Shown one piece after another: positions 1-8,734 of a stretch of 64,000 nt of DNA (position 1 is its first letter; each line of letters opens with the position of its first letter). The position numbers were made by a program, and so were the translations under genes. Source of the stretch: Nothopassalora personata (Eukaryota > Ascomycota > Dothideomycetes > Mycosphaerellales > Mycosphaerellaceae); the NCBI GenBank assembly GCA_033816765.1, contig CM066294.1:558001-622000 (forward strand), in the 5' to 3' direction. The notes under the pieces were generated by a model, which was given only the letters and a program-made list of their open reading frames with translations, ran no database searches and was not told where the DNA came from.

Positions 1-220
1 TGCACTTGACTTGAGCCCGTGCATGTGTCAACGATATACCGATAGCAGATAGAGTTTCATGGCATGTGATACCGCGACATCCCTGTCCAACGGACAGCTT
101 GCCCAGCTGCAGATCTCCAGCTTCGAACCTCGTTCAATACCTTCCACTTCACCACCTCATGCAACATTGCTCCATCACACATAACGACAATGCGATAAGA
201 ACCTCGTATCAACCGCGAGG

Positions 221-2482
221 ATGCCACACTTCACGATACCGATCCACTCAGCAGACAGTGGAAGAAACTCACCTAAACCTCCTCCGGAAACGCTCTACAC
301 CGTCAGCGAGCCTCCCTATCAAGGCCAACTTCCCACCGACATCTCCGCCTACCGCTCCACGACTCCCAACACCGCGATCGTAATCGATAATGGCTCCTCC
401 TCAATCCGCGCCGGCTGGCAAACGGATGCACTCCCACGCCTCCAATTCCCGCCTCTCATGGCGCGCTACACAGACAGGAAACTGAATCGCAAACTGATGT
501 TCATCGGAAGCGAGCTCTACTTCGACGGAACATCGCGCGGCCAAGCGAAGAACATCTATGAACCGCAGAGCAGTAATGTGGTGAACAACTGGGATGTGAT
601 GGAGGGGTGTTTAGATTATGTCTTCATGAAACTCGGATTTACAGACCAAGAGCGAATTGATAGGCCGGTGGTCATGACGGAACCGCTAGCGAATGTGGGT
701 TACGCAAGGAAGACGATGAGTGAGATACTCTTTGAGCTTTACAACGTGCCCAGTGCGGCGTATGGGGTGGATTCGTTGTTCTCGTATGATTACAATGGTG
801 GCAAGACCGGCCTGGTGGTGAGCAGTGCAAATATGAGCACGCATCTCATACCGGTCGTGGACAAGCAGCCGCTCATAAGTCATGCGACGAGGCTAGATTG
901 GGGTAGGAGTCAGTGTGCGGAGTATCTGACGAGGTTGCTGAGGGCGAAGTATCCTGGTCTACTGACGACTGGGAAGGTCAATGAGACGCAGATTGAGGAG
1001 CTGGTCAAGAGTCATTGCTACGTCAGCCAGGACTTTGATGAGGAGACACTCAAGATGCTGGAATGGACCGGCTTGGAGGACCGAGATCATGTCGTACAGC
1101 TGCCATTCCAGGAGAAAGAGGTGGTGCAGAAGACGGAGGAAGAGCTGAGGATAGCGGAAGAGAAGAGGCGAGAGGGAGGCAGGAGGTTGCAAGAACAAGC
1201 CGCGAAAATGAGGTTGGAGAAGCTGATACGGAAGGAGGAGGAGCTGGAATACTTCAAGCACGTGCAGCAGCAGATTGCTGAGGCGACCACAAAGAAGGAG
1301 ATTCGGGCTTTGCTGAATGAGGAAGAGTTCAAGGATGAACAGCAGTTGGACCGAAGGATCAAGGAGATGGAGAAGAGCATCAGGAAGCAGCGGAACAAGG
1401 ATGTTGGTGATCTGGAAGAAGAGGCAGAAGAGCCACCGTCATATCCGCTTCTCGACGTTCCAGACGAAGAGCTTGATGAGGATGGTATTAAACAGAAACG
1501 ACAACAACGACTCCTCAAGAGCAACCACGATGCAAGAGCTCGAGCGAAAGCAGAAAAGGAAGCCGAGAAAGAACGACAAGCAGAGATCCAGCGACAAGAT
1601 GATGCGCGACGAGAAGCAAATCTCGAAGAATGGATCGGCGAACGACGCGCAGCACGACAGGAAGTCATCCAAAGGATGAAGGAACGCGAGCGACTAAAGG
1701 CAGACCTCTCGAATCGCAAATCGCAAGCCTCTCAGATGCGCATGAAGCACATCGCAAACCTCGCATCCGACCAACCAAACGGCCGCAAACGAAGACGAGG
1801 CGCTAACGACGACGACGGCTTCGGTGCGGACGATGCTGACTGGATGATCTACCGCGAGATCCAGGCTGGAAAGAACGATGACGATGATGAAGATGAGGAA
1901 GAGGATCTTGGTGGGCAGTTGAAGAGCATCGAAGCTCAGCTGTTGCAGCATGACCCGGATTTCACGGAACAGAGTACACAGGAGGCGCAAAAAGATTGGA
2001 CGAAGTCGTTGTTGCACGCATTCAGTAGGGGACCATTCCCATTCGACCCGGAGAGTGCAAAAGAAAGTGCGCAGTTCCATCTCAACGTCGAGCGCATACG
2101 AGTACCAGAAGTGGTTTTCCAACCTTCAATAGCTGGCGTTGACCAAGCTGGAATCGTAGAAATTGCGGAGGATATCCTGATGCAGCGACTATCCAGCCAT
2201 GCCTCGAGGGACGAGATATTAAAGGATGTCTTCATCACTGGCGGGTACAGTCTGTTCCAGGGCTTCGAGGAAAGGTTGCGCAATGAGCTTCGAGCGGTAC
2301 TTCCAGCGGAGCTGCAACTCGGGGTAAGAAAGGCCAAGGACCCGGTCCTAGATGCGTGGAAGGGTGCTGCGAGGTGGGCTGGAAAGTCTGAGAGCAGACA
2401 GAGCTTTGTCACAAGGGAGGAATTTTTGGAGAAGGGTGGAGAGTATATCAAGGAGCATGGGTGTGGGAATATTTACAGCTAG
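221..2482 (+). CDS. arp5: Actin-related protein 5 (ARP5), INO80 chromatin-remodelling subunit
   Basis: Single exon, 753 residues. ARP5 is a nuclear subunit of the INO80 nucleosome-remodelling complex and works with Ies6 in coupling ATPase activity to nucleosome sliding (family knowledge). The N-terminal actin fold opens with the phosphate-loop-like DNGSSSIRAGW at residues 52-62. A second actin-like stretch with VFITGGYSLFQGFEERL occurs near residues 670-690, and the end is an actin-type C-terminus (YIKEHGCGNIYS). Between them, about residues 300-600, is a long charged, coiled-coil-rich insertion, which is the hallmark separating ARP5 from actin; length and insertion fit fungal ARP5. The start at 221 is the first ATG in this frame and leaves about 50 residues before the actin fold. 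Recognition is by motif and architecture. Confidence 0.93.
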   Translation: MPHFTIPIHSADSGRNSPKPPPETLYTVSEPPYQGQLPTDISAYRSTTPNTAIVIDNGSSSIRAGWQTDALPRLQFPPLMARYTDRKLNRKLMFIGSELYFDGTSRGQAKNIYEPQSSNVVNNWDVMEGCLDYVFMKLGFTDQERIDRPVVMTEPLANVGYARKTMSEILFELYNVPSAAYGVDSLFSYDYNGGKTGLVVSSANMSTHLIPVVDKQPLISHATRLDWGRSQCAEYLTRLLRAKYPGLLTTGKVNETQIEELVKSHCYVSQDFDEETLKMLEWTGLEDRDHVVQLPFQEKEVVQKTEEELRIAEEKRREGGRRLQEQAAKMRLEKLIRKEEELEYFKHVQQQIAEATTKKEIRALLNEEEFKDEQQLDRRIKEMEKSIRKQRNKDVGDLEEEAEEPPSYPLLDVPDEELDEDGIKQKRQQRLLKSNHDARARAKAEKEAEKERQAEIQRQDDARREANLEEWIGERRAARQEVIQRMKERERLKADLSNRKSQASQMRMKHIANLASDQPNGRKRRRGANDDDGFGADDADWMIYREIQAGKNDDDDEDEEEDLGGQLKSIEAQLLQHDPDFTEQSTQEAQKDWTKSLLHAFSRGPFPFDPESAKESAQFHLNVERIRVPEVVFQPSIAGVDQAGIVEIAEDILMQRLSSHASRDEILKDVFITGGYSLFQGFEERLRNELRAVLPAELQLGVRKAKDPVLDAWKGAARWAGKSESRQSFVTREEFLEKGGEYIKEHGCGNIYS

Positions 2483-3319
2483 ATCTCGGTCCGGGCAGGG
2501 GGAGTTTTGGTACGAAGAGCGAGGAGTCGGGCTCCGGATTCGAGGTGTAAGAGGTATGGTGACTGTATTGCTATGAAGATGTCCCTCGGTCCACGGTGCA
2601 TGGTACTACACGGGAAGGACCTTCGATTTCATCTGCTTCAGGACCACGGTGGATTTCAAAGCAGGTCATTACGCAGAGCTGGCACCGAGAGTCGGCTGCT
2701 CAGCATCCAAGGCTTCCTGAGAGAACAGGTCGCGGTGTTCACATCAACTCATTCATCTTTATGACTGCGATGACGTTGACCACAAGGAAACGCAATTGCG
2801 CGTTCCATGCGCCTCGCCTCGAAGGTGGATTCATCATCGAAGGCGCTGGAAGCAATCCAGGAAGGTCAAGATCGCTGCACTTTTGTGGTGCCAGAGATGT
2901 TCCTCCGTCACCACCTCTCCGGAGCTTCTCGCCTCTTCTTGCCACCGGCCACTGCTACTTTTCGCGCCTCCATGGCAGTCAATACCGAGATGCCGTTGAT
3001 GTGTTAAGGCACCGACGTCGTAGAGCTGGGTACTTGTGCTCTTTGATATCACAGACTTCCTTAAGCACCTCGCCCGCCCGACACCAGTCCAAGCAGAGGC
3101 CACTTGCGACCCTCTTCACTCAAAACTCACGTGGCATTGACTTGTCAGCTCGCCACTCTATTGGAGAGATGTTACATACACGAAGCAGCACCTTCTTCAC
3201 TCGGACTCGATAAGGATTATGCGACAATGACTCGTGAGCTCCAAGTGTACGCTCAACTACAGCAACGTCGAGGCAGACCATTCACCTCACCTGCTTGTTC
3301 GAGTACGCCGACAACGCTA
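2483..3319. other. Intergenic, ARP5 to BTB/Cys array
   Basis: About 840 bp with no convincing gene. Short open frames on both strands lack motifs and splice-supported extensions. It holds the 3' region of ARP5 and the end of the small Cys-rich gene copy that follows on the minus strand. Confidence 0.5.
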
Positions 3320-3323
3320 TCAT

Positions 3324-3647
3324 CTAGTACCTGTGGCTCTCAATTGTGCACTTATCCCTGATCTCTCGGCCACTGCGAAGACATGGCAAGCAAACCCCAG
3401 CGCACTCATCGTCGGCTTCCGCACAGATCCTGTCGATCCCACCCAAGCGTCTGATCTCTTCTTCGCCCTGACGATGTCCGCAGCTAACCACTCTACCAGC
3501 TTGTTTGGCCTTCGCGATGGTTGTCTGGATCGGGTAGCGCATCCCAGGCCAGGTGCCTCCGAAAATTGCTTGCACATCGTGCCGCCTATCAATCACACAA
3601 TCATATTCGCAATAATCTCCCTCTATATCGCAGAGATAATTTGTCAA
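3324..3647 (-). pseudogene. Small Cys-rich protein, frameshifted copy
   Basis: Minus-strand frame whose last 30 residues (CAEADDECAGVCLPCLRSG and on) match the end of the small protein at 4573-4824: same order and spacing of cysteines, C-x6-C-x3-C-x2-C, then x-R-x-G, R-x2-C-T and a terminal His. The part matching the paralogue's upstream helix (AADIVRAKK versus AARIVARS) lies in a different frame here, so a single-base shift has probably broken this copy; a sequencing error or an unseen intron is the alternative. Function unknown. It lies directly downstream of the intact BTB gene on the same strand. Confidence 0.5.
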
Positions 3648-3741
3648 CTCAAAAGTGAGATGAATCGAGGCAGCGTTGCGTTTGTTGTCAACTGCATCTA
3701 CGCTCGGTCAGTCAAGGGACAGACACATATTATACGTGTGC

Positions 3742-4320
3742 TTAATACAACCTACCCAGGAGTATCTGTGGGAGCACATCTCTGGAAACATCCGGCGGCC
3801 AGGTCTTGAAGTATCCAAGAGTCTGCGTGGTGAGACGATATGTGGCAACGGTGAAAGAGCGCTTGTCGTGCAGGAGGTACGCTGCGGCCACTATCTGGGT
3901 CGACCATTGATCCTTCTCATCCACAAATTTCTCCTTGAGGTCCAGGAAGCTCCAAAGTAGCGCTCGAGATTGTAATTGCAGTCTGCCAGAGCAACCGTAC
4001 TTGTCGACCACAACCGCGTACCGGAGGAGACGCTCGATCGGCACCTTCGACAGCAGGTCCTTTGGCTGGTGCCCATGCAGGAGCTGGCACATGTCGTCGA
4101 CAGCCTGCCCATTGTCGTCCGCTAGGGTGATACATTGTGGTCGTTGAGCGCTCCGCGTCACTTGACCTTCCTTGAAATGTGGGCCGAGGAGAGCAGCGAA
4201 GTACTGTGAGCTGTTGAACAGGACCTCACTCGACACCAGTAGCCTGCGATTATCTGCTTTCAATAGCAAATCGCCGTTGGTGGCGATGACTATGCCACTG
4301 CTGTTGGCGGTTGCCATCAT
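3742..4320 (-). CDS. BTB/POZ domain protein (short, single-domain type)
   Basis: Single exon. Translation from the ATG at 4320 gives 192 residues; the frame stays open to 4548, but those extra 76 residues look non-coding, whereas 4320 starts just before the BTB fold, as is usual for this family. Seen: a TNGDLLLKADNRRLLVSSEVL strand-turn-helix start, then SQYFAALL, an acidic ITLADDNGQAVDDMCQLLHG helix, and YAVVVDKYGC, the typical BTB order with a C-terminal helical tail. Such small BTB proteins without kelch or MATH domains are greatly expanded in Dothideomycetes and their substrates are mostly unknown; a Cullin-3 adaptor role is possible but unproven. It is the only intact member of an array with two broken copies upstream (5.4-6.6 kb). 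Confidence 0.8.
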   Translation of the reverse strand: MMATANSSGIVIATNGDLLLKADNRRLLVSSEVLFNSSQYFAALLGPHFKEGQVTRSAQRPQCITLADDNGQAVDDMCQLLHGHQPKDLLSKVPIERLLRYAVVVDKYGCSGRLQLQSRALLWSFLDLKEKFVDEKDQWSTQIVAAAYLLHDKRSFTVATYRLTTQTLGYFKTWPPDVSRDVLPQILLGRLY

Positions 4321-4572
4321 TTCGGGATGTGTTTTGTGGTGCAAGATGGTGGTGTGATGCGAAGTGAAGTGAAGTGAGTTGGTGTAAACGGGAGAAGCGT
4401 TTGGAGCCAATAGAAGCTGCAGGGGTCGGAGCCTGAGACATGCATGCGATGGGATATGGCAAACGCGTGATTTAATGCTCTCGGTGGTATTAGAATCACT
4501 CATCGCTGCAGCATATACATGGAAAGCAGAATGTGTATTCCACTTCACCGTCCCCTACAGCCCTCAATGGAC

Positions 4573-4824
4573 TTAATGACCGTCTCTAGTGCACCGCTGT
4601 CGTAGGCCGTTACCTTTTCGTACGCATCGAAGACAGAGTGGCGCGCAGGCTTCTTCCATGCGCAAGCACTGTTCCTCGAAGGCCGTCATGCTGTCTTCTA
4701 CATTCCCAGGATAGACATGTCGGCAGAAGAGAGCTGATCTCGCAACGATCCTGGCCGCTTCGATGGTCGTTGCCACACTTGACACCGGCCGGAGGGGTAT
4801 ATCGGGATGGGGGCTCGTACTCAT
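4573..4824 (-). CDS. Small Cys-rich hypothetical protein
   Basis: 83-residue frame with no signal peptide or known domain that I recognise. It ends in CLRMEEACAPLCLRCVRKG followed by LRQRCTRDGH. The Cys pattern C-x6-C-x3-C-x2-C and the tail recur in the broken frame at 3324-3647, so two copies flank the intact BTB gene on the same strand. Conservation of spacing between the two copies argues that it was a real gene. It could be a small zinc-binding or disulphide protein. The start is uncertain because an upstream exon could exist. Confidence 0.5.
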   Translation of the reverse strand: MSTSPHPDIPLRPVSSVATTIEAARIVARSALFCRHVYPGNVEDSMTAFEEQCLRMEEACAPLCLRCVRKGNGLRQRCTRDGH

Positions 4825-5183
4825 CCCTCATGAGGGTTCCTCCTCCCACGGCGAGCCGGCTCGAGTGCGCGGAGAAGAAAGATGCTAGGGGGTCTTTTAG
4901 GTGCAGGTTGAAGTTGTAATGGTAAAGTTCACGCTAATTACTAGCGTGCTGCCTGCATACAGACTACCCTTCAAGCAACCACGGCGCAGTCGATAGCTCA
5001 ACGGCGATGCAGTCAGTGATCATTTTTGTTACACTTGTCTCGCAGGCTCTCGCCCGCCCGTACACACCTCACACAAAGCCCATCTGTAGCTTGTTCTACC
5101 TCAGAAACGATAATTCCGAGGGTTGCTGAGACCTCGTGTATCCTCATTCTGTCATCCTCGTCCACATCGGCACTGTGACAGCT

Positions 5184-5431
5184 TTAGAGGTCCTCGGCGA
5201 TTTCTTTCGCAACTTCGATACACCGCACAAGACTTGTCCGGTAAGGAGCGCTGCCTGTGAAGTCGAACTGATTTCCGTAGGCTTCCTCGACAGACTCACG
5301 ACAATCTGGACTCGACAATGGACATTTGCCGAAGAGCGTTCCACGTGGTCGAGTGGCGAGCATGACAGCAGCGCGGTCACATTCAACGATGATAGCATAT
5401 ATCAGTGGACCGTTGCTGGGTATCTGACATT
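5184..5431 (-). CDS. Unrecognised small open frame
   Basis: Minus-strand frame without a good ATG (open from about 5431 to a TAA at 5184-5186). Its translation has a protein-like make-up, including ESVEEAYGNQFDF and LVRCIEVAKEIAEDL with four cysteines. It may be the last exon of a gene whose first part has decayed into the neighbouring BTB remnant. No family recognised; low confidence. Confidence 0.25.
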
Positions 5432-6035
5432 TTATGCCATACCTGTCACCCTTTCCGGCATCATGGTTCGAGGAACAGCTTCTGGCCAGACTAGGTCGTC
5501 ATAGAAGACCAGCAGCTCCTTGAGGATATGGCCTGTCGTGATTCTAGAACCATGCTTGTTGTCAATCAATTATGAAGCTGCGCCAGCCATAAGTCGGCCT
5601 TTGGCTTTTGAGTGAGTGCGTCCAGGTACTCAAAGAGCAGTCCCGAGCTCTGGAGACGCAGCCGCTTCACACAGTCGTATTTCTCGACCGCCACAGCGAG
5701 ATGAACTAGACGGTTGACGCTCTCTACAACAGCCTCTCCAGTTGCGACCTTAGCTAGGGCGTCTCGAAAGCCAGTAGGCTCTTGTCCATGTAGGAACGTG
5801 CAAAAGTCTTCCATAGCTCGAGCGTTATCTTGCTGAAGGACGGTGAGCTGGGAACTCTAGGACTGCGCACGAACTAGCCCTCACTAAAGCTGTTCCCTGT
5901 CGACGCTTTGAAGTAGAAGGAGCAACCCCTGAGGATGGCATTTGATACCAGCAGTGTGCGTTCTTCGTCGCCTGTGCCGACCTTAACGAGTCTGACAGCG
6001 GCGGTGACAATGACCACTGCTGCATTACTGGCCAT
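5432..6035 (-). pseudogene. BTB/POZ pseudogene, copy 2
   Basis: The copy starts at the ATG at 6035 (MASNAAVVIVTAAVRLV, then RTLLVSNAILRGCSFYFKAS), equivalent to the beginning of the intact BTB gene. It then meets an in-frame TAG after the FSEG motif that normally precedes the acidic helix. The fold resumes in another frame as DNARAMEDFCTFLHGQEP and LAVAVEKYDCVKRLRLQS, and a C-terminal helical piece (TTGHILKELLVFYDDL) follows after a further stop and frame change. One nonsense change plus at least two frame changes make it a pseudogene. Same strand and type as the gene at 3742-4320, hence a tandem duplicate. Confidence 0.7.
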
Positions 6036-6045
6036 GTAGATCGTA

Positions 6046-6580
6046 TTAAGATGGACTCGGCACTGTTAGTGGCTTGAGGCGGGTTCTCGACAGCCGCAAG
6101 TCGAAAGGAGTCAATGGCTCGCGAGAAGTCCGTCGCTTGCGCAGGTTTTGTGCTCCGGAATGCTGTCTTAGACACAAGACACTCCGTCCAATGTCCCCAT
6201 ACAGAAGCCGCTGGCTTTGGAGATCAATTGCTCGCATACGCGAATACTTATCGACCACGATGGCCAACTTCGAAAGCTTCGTACTGGTATCAAGGACTTG
6301 GCCTAGAAAGTCTTCTGGTTGACGGCCATGCGTGAGCATCATGAGTTGTACCACACCTTCATGGTCATCATCTTCGAGCGTGATGCGTTGAGGTCCAGCA
6401 GGCAGTTGTGACAACTCATGCTCGCACCAGTTTCCACTGAGTTGAGCAGCAAAGTAAGTGGATCGCTGGCGGACAATGTCTGCAGATACTAAACAAGTGG
6501 GCTTTGGTCGTTTTGCCCACTTCCAGAATGATGTCTCCGTTCGTGTGGCAGCTGTGAGTGTCTCGGACGACGCCTCTCCA
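6046..6580 (-). pseudogene. BTB/POZ pseudogene, copy 3
   Basis: Third BTB copy. NGDIILEVGKTTKAHLF is in one frame. The continuation VSADIVRQRSTYFAAQL, then ITLEDDDHEGVVQLM, HGRQPEDFLG and LAIVVDKYSRMRAIDLQSQ are in a second frame, so a shift of one base separates the first strand from the following helix. The C-terminal tail shifts again (TAFRSTKPAQATDF in a third frame near 6120-6170). It is directly upstream of copy 2 on the same strand. Order and spacing of motifs match the intact copy. Boundaries are approximate. Confidence 0.65.
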
Positions 6581-6658
6581 AGGCGTAGCTTGGTAGTCAA
6601 GATAATTTCTTCTCGAGCACGGCCGCCTCTTATAATGCAGGATCTCACTTCCTTTCGC

Positions 6659-7647
6659 TCATTTGCTGATAGATCTACTATCCGCCATCGCAACATCTCG
6701 ATCCGTCGGTGCCTCGACTGCTTGCATCGGACCACCACCAACTTCAGCCGGCGGCGAAGCGTGGTGTGGGACCGACTGGTATCCACCGTGCGAGTGATCG
6801 TAAGGCTTCCCTTGTGCGGAGTAGTATTCCCCTTTTTGTGGATCATGATACACAGCGGTGCCTCCGACATCATGTCCTGCGGCCGCCAATTGTTTCCTCG
6901 CCTTCTTCAAGTTTCTCCAAAGCACAGCGCATCCAGCCAAAGCCGCGATAAGCAGCACACCAAGCGGCACCGCTACTCCGGCAGCTACAACAGCTGTATT
7001 GCTATTTGCGGGGACATTTGTCGCACTCCCTGCCGCCGTCGACTCTGCTGTCGCCGTGACCGTGATCACACTAGCAGCTGCTTCTGTCGAGTTGAAGTCC
7101 TCGGGGATTGTCGCGCCGTTACTGCGATCGATGATAACAGATCCAGCTGGTAACGAGAATGGGTCGTAAGTGCCGTCCGACCTTGTCCCACACTGGCTAG
7201 TAGTATCGTTGTATCCATTCACACAGCAGAACATGCCGTTGCCTTGGGCATCGTCTGCTGTGTCGTACGCCTGGAAAATGGTAAGGGCCACGCTTCGTGC
7301 CACTATCACACTGTCAGTACAATGTGGCTGTTAGATTGTAGGAGTAATGGCTTACCATCACGACATCTCGCAGGGCACGCCGTGCTCCCAAATGATGAGT
7401 CCGTACACGCTCCACGGCTGATTCGATTCGCAAATGATGTTTGCTGAAAGCAGTATCCATTCGACAGGCAAGCTTCGGTGGTCCTGCAACATGAGCTTTG
7501 AGTTGCCGCCGCATTGCAGGAAGTGTAATTGGCCGCTTCACTCCCGTCAGGAAAGTAGCATTGCGCGCCGGTCGCGGCCAGTACGTTCGGTAACAACGTG
7601 AGCAAGAATGCGGTCGATGAAAGGATGTCTTGGAAATACGACGACAT
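6659..7647 (-). CDS. Secreted/one-pass membrane protein with Cys-rich ectodomain
   Basis: Two exons (7356-7647 and 6659-7302; 53-bp intron with donor GTAAGC and a TAG acceptor, phase kept), 311 residues. The ATG at 7647 begins a signal peptide (DILSSTAFLLTLLPNVLA). A Cys-rich ectodomain (about residues 27-130; CSSCCRTTE-like clusters, N-glycosylation sites NYT and NDT) is followed by a Ser/Thr/Ala-rich stalk. One transmembrane helix (AVPLGVLLIAALAGCAVLW) then precedes a roughly 70-residue cytoplasmic tail rich in His, Pro and Gly. This layout resembles fungal WSC-like or mucin-like surface proteins, but I see no complete WSC domain. A cell-surface sensor or structural role is possible. Identity unknown. 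Confidence 0.82.
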
Positions 7648-8734
7648 GGTTGATAGGCAATCGCACCTGTGTGGCAGTAACGCGAGTGACAACAGAAGAA
7701 GGCAGGAAGAATATTTGGAGGAGAGGGTATCCAAGATGCTTGAAACATGTGCATGCCTATACATACAGGCTATACTTATCTTGAGGTTGTACAGCCCGCA
7801 GCAGCTGAAGTGGATTTGGCACAGCGTTGGTCTTAGCGCATCCTTCGCGAACTTCGTGCTCCTGATGATTCGCGCCAGCAGCATATTGTGCATTGCCTGA
7901 GGCCGAATTATGGCCACTCCTTCGAGTTTGAATCATCACCGACGACCGGAGGCGGAATCCTTGAGCTAGTGATGTGAAGAGTAGGATAGAGCTCTTCTCA
8001 GAGTTGCACCAACTTCTGCAACCATAAGTGCACTAGGACAAAACGCGCGTATTAGAGACTGTCCACTTTTTGCTTGCTTCGACAACAGCGGTCAGCAGAG
8101 CAGTTGGTCACGAATCGGAGGCCTCCTCAAGACGCAGTCCAAGTATCCTGTCGTCCTTCTCCAGCTCCGTTTCTTAGTGCTTCGGTTGCGTCGACCAGCG
8201 AGGAGTGGATTTACAGAAAGCTGTCATGTCTAGTCGGTCATAATCCTGCTGCGAGTCACGAAGCAACGACGACTTCTGCATTGTTGATGCTGAGATGGAC
8301 TTGAGGGACATCATGTTGCCACTCGTGACTCGGCCAATGGATGCACCTGTGGAAATGCCATAGCCTGCTGCGTGGGAGTCATCATCGGCTCACTGTCGAA
8401 TCAACTGTCTGAGTATGTATGATATGCGAGCAGTCATAGAATCGTCAAAATGTGTATGACATGGATGTGCCGCCTCGATTGGTGAACGAGTTGGTGAAAG
8501 CAGGAGTGGTCACAATCAGAAGGCATAAGGAGGAAACCCCGCCAAGACTCTCGGATTCAGCCGACGTGTCCCGCCCACTTCGTCTTTTCAGATTGTTGCG
8601 GCGACAAGACAACGGAAACTTTTGCGGGCGCGCTTGTAACTCACACCACCGCTCACTCACTCACTGCACCACCGCGACTACATTCCAGGCAAGAGCCGCA
8701 CGGCACCTTGCCGCTTGCATCGTCCACCGCGAAC
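7648..8734. other. Intergenic, divergent promoters
   Basis: About 1.1 kb between the start of the minus-strand membrane protein and the start of eIF3c on plus, so it should carry both promoters. Short open frames inside have no recognisable motifs. No TATA box, operator or repeat stood out. Confidence 0.5.

Noticed and set aside
1087..1719. Long minus-strand frame opposite ARP5 (Ser/Arg-rich)
   Set aside because: It is antisense to the charged coiled-coil insertion of ARP5; Glu/Lys-rich codons read backwards give Ser/Phe/Leu-rich sequence. No motif.
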